A stretch of 63,490 nucleotides of DNA from Thermoplasmata archaeon. Lineage in GTDB: Archaea; Thermoplasmatota; Thermoplasmata; Thermoplasmatales; Thermoplasmataceae. This document shows, one piece after another, positions 51,377-59,090 of this stretch (position 1 is its first letter; every line of letters begins with the position of its first letter). The position numbers and the translations under genes are program-made. The notes beneath the pieces were generated by a model. It was not told the origin of the DNA. It worked only from the letters and a program-made list of their open reading frames with translations, and did no database searches. Where the stretch lies: the NCBI GenBank assembly GCA_021846695.1, contig JAJZWN010000003.1:1-63490 (forward strand), in the 5' to 3' direction.

Positions 51377-52207
51377 ATGAAGGCTAAACTAATAAGGTCG
51401 TCCACACAGTTAAAACTTGGGGAATCCCCGGTATGGCTGAACGGGGTGCTGTACTACGTTGATATACTGGGTGGCAAAATCCACTCCTACAGTGGGTCAG
51501 TGAAAACGCTTTACAGTGATAAGATTATACCGTTTATAGTACCGTGCAATGACGGGCTGGTGTTTGGAACAAGGGATTCAATCAGGCATCTATCATTAAC
51601 CCGGATGGAGGTTGAAACACTGTTTACATTACAGCTCCCTGAAAATGTGAGGTTTAACGATGGGAAATGCGACAAAAATGGTTTTCTTTTTGCAGGAACA
51701 ATGGATATGAATGAAAAAATGCCTTCAGGAAAACTGTACAGATTCGGATCAGACGGGGAAACAGTGCTGGATAGCATAACAATTTCTAACGGGACAATAT
51801 GGGATCCTGATATAGAAACTATGTATTATATAGATTCGCCCCCAAGGAAGATCAGGGTTTTTGATTATGATATGAATAAATCTACAATAATTTCAGAAAG
51901 GAAAAGCTTTGACGTTTCATCCTTTGCAGGAGTCCCGGATGGGATGACCATTGACTCCCAGGGGAATCTATATGTTGCCTTTTATGGTGGCAATGGAATA
52001 ATAAAATTCAACAGGTCCGGTGAGGCTGTCAAAAAAATTTTTGTGGGAACAAAAAATGTAACATCGTGCATATTTGGAGATGATGACATGAAAACACTTT
52101 ACATAACCACCGCAAGTGACAGAATTAACAGGGGTGGTCATTTATACAAGTTCAGAAATGATGTGCCTGGCCTTCCATCCGATGAATTTAAATTCCTGAG
52201 GAAATGA
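51377..52207 (+). CDS. SMP-30/gluconolactonase-family lactone hydrolase
   Basis: A 276-residue six-bladed propeller. The metal site is Glu16 (LGESPVW), Asn138 (ISNGTIWDPD) and Asp188 (VPDGMTID), with Asn94 (VRFNDGKCD) at the substrate site. The family opens sugar lactones such as gluconolactone. In Thermoplasmatales, which use a non-phosphorylating Entner-Doudoroff route, this fits sugar acid production after glucose or galactose oxidation. An MFS sugar-type carrier follows 83 bp downstream on the same strand, supporting a sugar role. Confidence 0.88.
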   Translation: MKAKLIRSSTQLKLGESPVWLNGVLYYVDILGGKIHSYSGSVKTLYSDKIIPFIVPCNDGLVFGTRDSIRHLSLTRMEVETLFTLQLPENVRFNDGKCDKNGFLFAGTMDMNEKMPSGKLYRFGSDGETVLDSITISNGTIWDPDIETMYYIDSPPRKIRVFDYDMNKSTIISERKSFDVSSFAGVPDGMTIDSQGNLYVAFYGGNGIIKFNRSGEAVKKIFVGTKNVTSCIFGDDDMKTLYITTASDRINRGGHLYKFRNDVPGLPSDEFKFLRK

Positions 52208-52290
52208 ATATTTCTATATATTTTATATATTAAAATATATAGTATATCGATTAATTATATATATAATTACATTATAATTTTCTGAGGATA

Positions 52291-53688
52291 ATGGGAGATA
52301 TATTTGAAGATCTTGATAAGCAGAAATTTGGACGGTTTCATGCAAGGTCGGTTCTAACAACTGGCATGGGTGTTTTTACCGATGGTTACGACCTTTCATC
52401 GGTGGGAATAGTTCTTGCGATAATACTTAGTGCCTATGGAATTACAAAAAGCAACCCCAATTATGTACTCTTTACCAGCCTTATAGCTGGCTCTGCACTG
52501 ATCGGGGCAGCAGTGGGTGCAATAATTTTCGGCGAACTGGCAAAAAGAGGGAGAAAAAAATTCTACGGTGTAGATGTATTAATACTTGGACTTGCTGCCA
52601 TAATGCAGATCTTTGCCGTAAATGTCTATCTGCTTATAGCAATAAGGCTGATACTTGGAATCGGTGTGGGTGCCGATTATGTAATGTCGCCAATGATAAT
52701 GGGTGAGCATTCAAATGCAAAGGACAGAGGAAAGACCATAGGCTTTGGATTCGGCATGATGTGGGGTTTCGGTGCAATTCTGGCCGCTTTTACTTATATG
52801 ATTTTTGGTCCCGTACTGGGAGTTTCCGATGCAATACTCTGGAGGGTAGTCCTTGCAATGGGTGCAGTACCGGCACTGACTGTGGTGTACCTCAGGAGGA
52901 AAATGCCAGAAACACCAAGGTTCATAGCAAGGATAGCTGGCGATAAAAAGAGTTTCGAGGACGAGGTAAAATACGTTGCGCATAAAAGTGTAAGAATACA
53001 GGGGGATATACAGGATAAGCACAATTTCAAATATTATTTTCATAAATACAGGAGAGAGTACATTTCCGCAATGGTTCTATGGTTCTTCTATGACCAGGTA
53101 GCATATGCTGGCATACTATTCGGGCCAACCCTGATTGCTTCCAAGATGGGGCTTTCTCCTGATGCATGGACATATCTTATGGAGGTATTTACAATAGCAG
53201 GGGGAATTGTCATGCTTGCCCTTATTGACAGAAAGGGCAGAAAACTGCTCCAGATTGTGGGGTTCCTTGGAATGGGCATATTCCTTCTCATATTCGATGG
53301 AATCAGCAGGGTTGGAATTGTTGCTGTGCTTCCCATAGCTGGAATGATGGTATATGGAATAGGAATGCAGTTTTTCAACCAGGCAGGTCCGGGTTCCATT
53401 ACTGCCTCGGGAATGTACGGGGTTGAACTCGCCCCGACCAAGATAAGATCACAGATACAATCATATACAGTGGCAGCCGGAAGAAGCGGCGCCGCCCTTT
53501 CATCATTTGTGTTCCCGGCTCTTTTCCTGGTACTGGGCGAGTCTTTTGCCTTTTATTACCTTGCAGGCCTCGCAATAGCCGCATCTGTAGTAACCCTGAT
53601 ATTCATACCGGAAACAAAAGGATCGCTGGAAAAGGCCGCCGGTGAGATAGGGGAAATGGGAGATATTACTGTTGCGGGTGGCAAATAA
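52291..53688 (+). CDS. MFS transporter, sugar-porter-like
   Basis: A 465-residue carrier with twelve predicted helices. It has the helix-1 GVFTDGYDLSS motif with its acidic residue, GELAKRGRKKFYG (motif A), an RLILGIGVGADYVMSP segment and the PETKGSLEKAAGEI tail that typifies sugar porters and the related phosphate/organic-acid group. The central cytoplasmic loop (about 205-250) is long and basic. The substrate is likely a sugar given the lactonase upstream. GAGG precedes the start by three bases; an AT-rich promoter (TTATATATATAA) also precedes it, so it can be made alone. Confidence 0.85.
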   Translation: MGDIFEDLDKQKFGRFHARSVLTTGMGVFTDGYDLSSVGIVLAIILSAYGITKSNPNYVLFTSLIAGSALIGAAVGAIIFGELAKRGRKKFYGVDVLILGLAAIMQIFAVNVYLLIAIRLILGIGVGADYVMSPMIMGEHSNAKDRGKTIGFGFGMMWGFGAILAAFTYMIFGPVLGVSDAILWRVVLAMGAVPALTVVYLRRKMPETPRFIARIAGDKKSFEDEVKYVAHKSVRIQGDIQDKHNFKYYFHKYRREYISAMVLWFFYDQVAYAGILFGPTLIASKMGLSPDAWTYLMEVFTIAGGIVMLALIDRKGRKLLQIVGFLGMGIFLLIFDGISRVGIVAVLPIAGMMVYGIGMQFFNQAGPGSITASGMYGVELAPTKIRSQIQSYTVAAGRSGAALSSFVFPALFLVLGESFAFYYLAGLAIAASVVTLIFIPETKGSLEKAAGEIGEMGDITVAGGK

Positions 53689-53699
53689 TTTTTAATATT

Positions 53700-54272
53700 T
53701 TAAACCCTTCCATGACTTTCTTTATTTATTATTGCAGTTGCTATTAAATGGGCTATTCTTACAGGTTCCGGTATATTACCTGTACTGGCAGTATTTCTTA
53801 TAAGTGTTGCAGCATCATTCAATTCGATGCCAGCCCTGTTTATATACAGTGTTTTGTTCCCGTATACTATTTCATCCACAGGGGTTTTTCTTATAATTTT
53901 TATTCTTTCCTCACTATCCTTGAAATGAAGTAAAAGTGCACGGGAAATGTTTTCAATTGATGGGTTTTTTCTTGTTATTGCTATAACAGGTATGCCAGTT
54001 TTCCGGTATATTTCCTGAATGTCAAGTATATTGAAGCCTGCAAATGTAATTCCGTTTGACATTACAAAATCTATATCATCCCGGAACCTGCCCTGGATCA
54101 TAGACATTGCGATTTCAGTAGAATCCATGCCATCTACAGTAATTTCCCTTACGGAGATACCCTCAACAGGGTAATTCATACGCATGATTACCCCAACAAT
54201 AACTGTTTTAATATCTGTAAATTTATTAAACGGGCCATCGTCAAGACCCAGGACCCTGAGTCCGTGTTTCAT
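53700..54272 (-). CDS. DUF99 protein (endonuclease V-like fold)
   Basis: A 190-residue archaeal DUF99 member: LRVLGLDDGPF at the start, VIVGVIMRMNYPVEG, DFVMSNGITFAGFNILDI and GIPVIAITRKNPS. The fold is related to endonuclease V / RNase H-like proteins, with the Asp of GLDDG as a candidate catalytic residue, but activity is not established. Its start overlaps the prs stop by 4 bp, giving a two-gene operon. Coupling with PRPP synthesis may be only organisational. Confidence 0.88.
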   Translation of the reverse strand: MKHGLRVLGLDDGPFNKFTDIKTVIVGVIMRMNYPVEGISVREITVDGMDSTEIAMSMIQGRFRDDIDFVMSNGITFAGFNILDIQEIYRKTGIPVIAITRKNPSIENISRALLLHFKDSEERIKIIRKTPVDEIVYGNKTLYINRAGIELNDAATLIRNTASTGNIPEPVRIAHLIATAIINKESHGRV

Positions 54273-55132
54273 ATGCTTATCTTGCTTTTCAGTGAAGCTG
54301 CTATTTCTTCTGAAACTGTAATATTGCTGTATTTTGTTTCTATTGTATCTGTAACGGTAAGTTCGTTTACATATCTCTCTATTTTTTCATTGCTGTTATT
54401 GGCGAACACACCATGTATTGCACATGCATATATGTTCCTCGCACCGTGTTCCCTTATGAGGTTGGATGCTTTTATGATTGTCCCGCCGGTGGATATTATA
54501 TCATCAAGTATTAGAACATTTTTATTCTCATAATCTTCTTCCGGGAGGATCATTTTAACCGTTGTTGAGTCTATTCTCTTTTTATCTATATAATACGCCG
54601 GAATGCCGAGCTTATTACCCATTATTTTGGCGCGTTCATAACCTCCATCATCAGGCGACATTACAAAGTCGATATTTTTGTTTTTAAAATAATTGTATAC
54701 AGGATTGATTATTTTTATATTTTCAAATTGCACGTCTGAATAATCAAGTGTCTGCTCATCATGCAACTCCACTGTAATAATCCTGTCCGCATACTGATTT
54801 ATTGCCTTTGTGAATACCTTTGATGATACGGGCTCGCCGTTATTATATCTCATATGCTGCCTTGCATATCCGAAAAATGGTATGATGGCGGTTATGCTCT
54901 TGGGGTCTTCTTCCTTGATAGCATCCAGAAGCAGGAGGTACTCTATAATATCAGAATCGCTTCTTGTATTGCCAACCAGAAGAACGTCCTCTCCATGGAC
55001 GTCATCAATTATTTTAAGGTACATTTCATTATCTGGAAATCTCTTTCTGACCACACCGGAAACATTGCATGAAAAAATACTTGCCAGCTTCCTTGACACA
55101 TTATAAGCGGTAGATGAGGGAACAATATACAT
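54269..55132 (-). CDS. prs: Ribose-phosphate pyrophosphokinase (PRPP synthetase)
   Basis: A 287-residue archaeal class PRPP synthetase. It has FPDNEMYLKI in the N-domain, the ATP-side FFGYARQHMRYNNGEPVSSK with catalytic loop residues, VELHDEQTLDYSD, PDDGGYERAK and the PRPP-binding VLILDDIISTGGTII. It makes PRPP for PyrE, purine and histidine synthesis. It lacks the longer regulatory flag region of bacterial enzymes, as usual in archaea. Confidence 0.96.
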   Translation of the reverse strand: MYIVPSSTAYNVSRKLASIFSCNVSGVVRKRFPDNEMYLKIIDDVHGEDVLLVGNTRSDSDIIEYLLLLDAIKEEDPKSITAIIPFFGYARQHMRYNNGEPVSSKVFTKAINQYADRIITVELHDEQTLDYSDVQFENIKIINPVYNYFKNKNIDFVMSPDDGGYERAKIMGNKLGIPAYYIDKKRIDSTTVKMILPEEDYENKNVLILDDIISTGGTIIKASNLIREHGARNIYACAIHGVFANNSNEKIERYVNELTVTDTIETKYSNITVSEEIAASLKSKISI

Positions 55133-55225
55133 TTTTATATCTATTCTTTATTATTAACTTTTAAAAAAGGTTTTTGTTTATTTTAGATTTAATATTGCAA
55201 TATGGCATCATTAAAATAAATTAAA

Positions 55226-56239
55226 TTACTTATATTTTATTAATATCCTTCCAAGTACCTTTCTTTCCAGCATTTCCCTGTAGCCATCATTTATGGATTC
55301 CAGGTAAATTTTTGCCCCTATTTCCGGGTGTATTTTTGACTGTAACAGGTCAAGCCCCATTTTTAGATCATCACGGGTTGAACTGATACTGCCCTTTATA
55401 CTGTTTCCCTTGAGTATTATCAACCCCAGGGGCAATTCTACAGGTTCAGGTTTAAGGTTCCCTATTACAACCATTCTTCCACCTGTTTTAATACTCCTCA
55501 AACTTTTTGAAAAAGTAGCTATGCCAACATCTTCCAGAACTATATCAGCACCGCCACCGGTAATTTCCTTAACCTCTTTGCTGTAATCGTTTTCTGGGCT
55601 TACAATATGCTCTGCACCGAGGCGGTACAGTTCCTCCTCCTTCCATTTTGACCCTGATTCTGCAATTGGGTGGCCTCCCAACGCCCTGACCATTTGAATT
55701 GCGTGCACGCCGACACCCCCCCCGGCTCCGGTAATTAGAACGTAATCACCTTTTCGTATCTTCCCCATTTTTGCTATGGCATGGTAGAGCATCCCTATAA
55801 CACAGGCAGCTATTGGTACTGCCTCCTCAGGAACTTCTGATGGAACCTTTACAAGTGACCGCTCACTTACGTTTACATAACGGGAATAACCGCCGTTTAT
55901 TTTCTCACCGTATGAAATTTTATTAATGCACAGGTTTTCATTTCCGGAAAGGCAGTAATTGCATTTGCCACATGGTATATATATCAGGCTTGATACCCGG
56001 TCACCGACATGAAAATTTTGGACGCTTTTACCGGTTTTAATAATTTTTCCACCGATCTCGTGCCCGGGTATTATTGGTAATGAAACCCTTGGAAAAAATC
56101 CCTGCTGCGTAAGTATGTCACGAAAACAAACCCCGGTGTAAGTTTGATCTACTGTAACCTCATCATCGTCTGGTTCTGGTGGATTATAATCCCTGAATAC
56201 AATATCTGAATTTAGCTTATCTAAAAATCCGGCTTCCAT
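55226..56239 (-). CDS. Zinc MDR oxidoreductase resembling archaeal acryloyl-CoA reductase
   Basis: A 337-residue MDR enzyme with catalytic zinc ligands Cys38 (GVCFRDI), His60-Glu61 (IPGHE) and Cys146 (AACVIGM). Unlike the enzyme at 1.9-3.0 kb it has a complete structural site Cys90, Cys93, Cys96, Cys104. The GAGGGVGVHAIQ Rossmann loop is clear. Phrases such as FRDILTQQGFFPR, GHEIGG and NGGYSRYVNVSERSLVKVP recall the Sulfolobus acryloyl-CoA reductase of the 3-hydroxypropionate cycle. The function here could be reduction of an enoyl-CoA in propionate metabolism, or a plain alcohol dehydrogenase. It stands between prs and an MFS gene on the same strand. Confidence 0.8.
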   Translation of the reverse strand: MEAGFLDKLNSDIVFRDYNPPEPDDDEVTVDQTYTGVCFRDILTQQGFFPRVSLPIIPGHEIGGKIIKTGKSVQNFHVGDRVSSLIYIPCGKCNYCLSGNENLCINKISYGEKINGGYSRYVNVSERSLVKVPSEVPEEAVPIAACVIGMLYHAIAKMGKIRKGDYVLITGAGGGVGVHAIQMVRALGGHPIAESGSKWKEEELYRLGAEHIVSPENDYSKEVKEITGGGADIVLEDVGIATFSKSLRSIKTGGRMVVIGNLKPEPVELPLGLIILKGNSIKGSISSTRDDLKMGLDLLQSKIHPEIGAKIYLESINDGYREMLERKVLGRILIKYK

Positions 56240-56286
56240 TCATAAAAATATCTAATCTGTATTTAAAAATTATCAAAGTTAAAAAA

Positions 56287-57696
56287 TTATTCAGCCTTCT
56301 TAGTTTCTTCCATTCTCCTTGGTGCCTGTCCTTCAGCTTTTATTTTTCTCTCAGCACGCATTGCATTTGCCTCCAGTGATTTGTCTTTTGTCTCGAAGGA
56401 TAGCAGGTAAAGCACTATTCCACCTATTATGACCATTATTGTATCATATATAAAGGAATAGAATAGGCCTATATATGCATAAAGTGTAAGGGCAGGCAGT
56501 GCAAGCCCGAATTCAAAGAGTTTTTCCCATCCAACTGATAGGCCTCTGGATTTTGTGGTAGATACCTCGGCAGCCGGAAGATACTGCAGTGTTCCAACAA
56601 GGCCCACATTTATGAAGAAGAATAACCCGAACATAGATATTACAAGAGGTATGCTCATTGCATGATATATATCTGCAATTATCAGTACAATAAGTGGTAT
56701 AGCGCCAAGCACAAATCCAAGAAGTCCCATTAAACGTCTACCTATTCTATCCACAACAATCAATGTTAGTACAACGCCGAATGTTCCAACTATATCAATT
56801 ATCAGGGTTCCCTCCTCTGCAAAGAAAGATGTTGCCCCGAGTCCCTCCAGGACAGTACTTGCATATACACTTACAAGGTTTACAGTCAGTGCATATGCTG
56901 CACCTATCCAGAATATATAGGCAACTGTCCTTTTATTCCTTGCATTGAAAAATTCATGTATATTTTCTTTTATGGACTGCGGCTTATCAACTTTTACGGT
57001 TTCCGGATCTATTTCTATACCCTCCTTATGGAGTTTCTTCAGTATCTTAGGGATAAGATCCTTTCTTCCAGATGCCTTTGCCCATCTTAGTGAAGCGGGC
57101 ATATCGAACCTCAAACCGAACAGAATTATTGCGGGTACTGCAGCTATAAGGAAATCATACCTCCATGCAAGCAGTACTCCCACGTAATATGTGAATGCCA
57201 TTCCTATTATAACTGTGGCAATTGTCCCGAACATAAAAAACAGTTTTTCTGTAGATAAAAGGCCACCTCTTCTCTTGGATGGAGAGTATTCTGATAGCAA
57301 CGGAACAGCTGCTGCATAGTCCATTCCTATAAATACTCCAAGTGCTAGCCTCGTAAGAAAGTAAGTTATATATCCAGTAGAGACAGCACTGAGAACTGCA
57401 AACAAGGCCATACCGATAGTATCGTACAAAAATATCTGTTTTCTGCCTATTGCATCAGATGCTATGCCACCGAATATTGCCCCACCTGCAACCCCTACCC
57501 AGTATGCTGCTGTTGCGGCAGCCACCAGAACTGGAGGAAGATGAAACAGTATTCCCACAGCTATAAGTGATATGGATGCGCCGAATTCATTGAATGCATC
57601 CGTAAATGGACCCAGTGCGGCGGTTACAGCAAGCCTCCTCTGGAATTTTCCTACCTTTGCATTATCCAGAACTGAAAATGTATCACTGCCCATCAT
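56287..57696 (-). CDS. MFS transporter (sugar/organic-acid porter group)
   Basis: A 469-residue carrier with twelve helices. The first loop motif is GGIASDAIGRKQIFLYD, the second-half equivalent VDRIGRRLMGLLG, and RLALGVFIGMDYAAAVPLLSEYSPSKRRGG follows helix 4 in the sugar/phosphate-porter manner. The C-terminal 45 residues are charged and cytoplasmic. It is related to, but clearly distinct from, the carrier at 52.3 kb. The substrate is unknown. It starts 47 bp upstream of the acryloyl-CoA-reductase-like gene and may share its transcript. Confidence 0.83.
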   Translation of the reverse strand: MMGSDTFSVLDNAKVGKFQRRLAVTAALGPFTDAFNEFGASISLIAVGILFHLPPVLVAAATAAYWVGVAGGAIFGGIASDAIGRKQIFLYDTIGMALFAVLSAVSTGYITYFLTRLALGVFIGMDYAAAVPLLSEYSPSKRRGGLLSTEKLFFMFGTIATVIIGMAFTYYVGVLLAWRYDFLIAAVPAIILFGLRFDMPASLRWAKASGRKDLIPKILKKLHKEGIEIDPETVKVDKPQSIKENIHEFFNARNKRTVAYIFWIGAAYALTVNLVSVYASTVLEGLGATSFFAEEGTLIIDIVGTFGVVLTLIVVDRIGRRLMGLLGFVLGAIPLIVLIIADIYHAMSIPLVISMFGLFFFINVGLVGTLQYLPAAEVSTTKSRGLSVGWEKLFEFGLALPALTLYAYIGLFYSFIYDTIMVIIGGIVLYLLSFETKDKSLEANAMRAERKIKAEGQAPRRMEETKKAE

Positions 57697-57930
57697 AATT
57701 TTATATTACGTTATTATATTTATATTTAACTCATATTAATAGATAGTTTTTAAATATTAGATTATATACAATCGTATATTTTTAGTAATTTGTTCATATA
57801 ATGTTATAGCGTTTATGGTAAATAGAATAATTTTTTGTTCAAATATATAATATTAAATTATAATGCATTGCTGTAACCAGTGCATAGCCATTTGTGGAAA
57901 ACTATATTATTGTCTATAATATCCAAGAGT

Positions 57931-58386
57931 ATGACAACAGCAGTACTGGAAACAAGTATGGGAACGATAGAAATAGAGCTATTTGATAAGGATATGCCTG
58001 TTACTGCAGGCAATTTTAAGAAACTGGTTGAACAGGGGTTTTATAACAACACCATATTCCACAGGGTAATACCGGATTTCATGATACAGGGTGGCGATCC
58101 AACTGGGACCGGCATGGGTGGCCCAGGGTATAAAATTAAGGATGAATTCACAAAAAATAACAAAAACAGCAGGGGTACCATAGCAATGGCAAATGCAGGC
58201 CCAAACACTGGTGGATCACAGTTTTTCATAAATGTGGTTGATAATAATTACCTCGACAAAATGCACCCTGTTTTCGGAAGGGTCGTTAGCGGAATGGAAG
58301 TTGCAGACAAAATCAGCAAGGTAAAAAGGGACAGAAACGATAAGCCCCTGGAAAAAATCATAATAAAGAAAGCTTTTATAAAATAA
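57931..58386 (+). CDS. ppi: Cyclophilin-type peptidyl-prolyl cis-trans isomerase
   Basis: A 151-residue single-domain cyclophilin: FHRVIPDFMIQGGDPTGTGMGG carries the catalytic Arg of FHRV, MANAGPNTGGSQFFI the substrate pocket, and LDKMHPVFGRVVSGM the C-terminal strand. It assists protein folding in the cytoplasm. I start at ATG 57931 (MTTAVLETSMG), which aligns with other short cyclophilins; the 17 residues encoded upstream from 57880 look unlike the family and cover the TATA region. Confidence 0.95.
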   Translation: MTTAVLETSMGTIEIELFDKDMPVTAGNFKKLVEQGFYNNTIFHRVIPDFMIQGGDPTGTGMGGPGYKIKDEFTKNNKNSRGTIAMANAGPNTGGSQFFINVVDNNYLDKMHPVFGRVVSGMEVADKISKVKRDRNDKPLEKIIIKKAFIK

Positions 58387-58499
58387 TATTATTTTCATTA
58401 AGTATATTTATCATAACCTGTACCATTAATTAATTTTTCATTTTCTCATTTTATCAGCAAATGCCAAAACTATTTTTCAGTAAATATTATTTTTGCCTT

Positions 58500-58850
58500 A
58501 TGAGATATTTTAGGACAATAAACAGGAAAAGCATAGACATAAATGAGGAAATTGAGAAATACGATGCAACAAGAATACTAATATCAGATGGCATAAGAAT
58601 TTCCCGTGGAATTTTACAATACAGCGTAAAAATTCAGCGTATTTTAACGCCGTACCAGCTGGAAAGGATAATAGCGGAAAATAGCATGGAACGGTACGTT
58701 ATAGTAATATCCTCACTTATATTTGACTCCTGGAGTCTAAATGTTATGGATGACCTGCATACAGTTATTGAGAAATCTGTACACAATGGCAGCACTATAA
58801 TACTGGAAATTGTTGGGAAAGAAACGGTCAATGGAACCATCATGGTGTAA
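58500..58850 (+). CDS. Polymerase-linked small protein 1 (possible RecA-like remnant)
   Basis: A protein of about 116 residues that opens the three-gene unit ending in the PolB2-like polymerase. It shows alternating strands and helices: KYDATRILISDGIRISRGILQ, a helix LTPYQLERIIAE, then a hydrophobic strand YVIVISSLIFDSW followed by DDLHTVIEKSVHNGSTIILEIVG. The last part recalls the Walker-B strand and following helix of RecA/RadA-like ATPases, but no P-loop is present, so an inactive RecA-like fold is only a guess. I start at ATG 58500 (MRYFRTINRKS), with a TATA-like AAATATTA about 20 bases upstream; 58461 is an alternative. Confidence 0.6.
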   Translation: MRYFRTINRKSIDINEEIEKYDATRILISDGIRISRGILQYSVKIQRILTPYQLERIIAENSMERYVIVISSLIFDSWSLNVMDDLHTVIEKSVHNGSTIILEIVGKETVNGTIMV

Positions 58851-58853
58851 TCT

Positions 58854-59090
58854 ATGGGTAGAAACACTCAGTCCTCCCGTGAATATGTGAAATCTATTGA
58901 AGAAGAAATACTTAATATGCGTACGTACATGAGAAAAGAGGATATTGAAACGCTTAAAACTATACTTTCCATGGCAGAGAAGTATTCAAATAACATAAAC
59001 AGCAGAGACCAGTTTTTGGTGGCCATTATTATTGGGCTTTACAGAAAGATGGAGGAATATGGACAGGATAATAAACGCCACTGGTTCTGA
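58854..59090 (+). CDS. Polymerase-linked small helical protein 2
   Basis: A 78-residue, highly charged, all-helical protein (YVKSIEEEILNMRTYMRKEDIETLKTILSMAEKYSNNIN) with a hydrophobic helix DQFLVAIIIGLYRKMEEYG near the end. It begins 3 bp after the preceding stop, and its last 32 bases overlap the polymerase gene, so translation of the three is probably coupled. No known family is recognised. A role as accessory or assembly factor of the polymerase is inferred from position only. Confidence 0.55.
   Translation: MGRNTQSSREYVKSIEEEILNMRTYMRKEDIETLKTILSMAEKYSNNINSRDQFLVAIIIGLYRKMEEYGQDNKRHWF

Noticed and set aside
57872..57889. Imperfect TGCA...TGCA hairpin near the cyclophilin promoter
   Set aside because: Arms pair only partly and position overlaps the AT-rich promoter; no more than expected by chance.
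57880..57930. 17-codon extension of the cyclophilin
   Set aside because: Does not match short cyclophilins and covers the TATA region.
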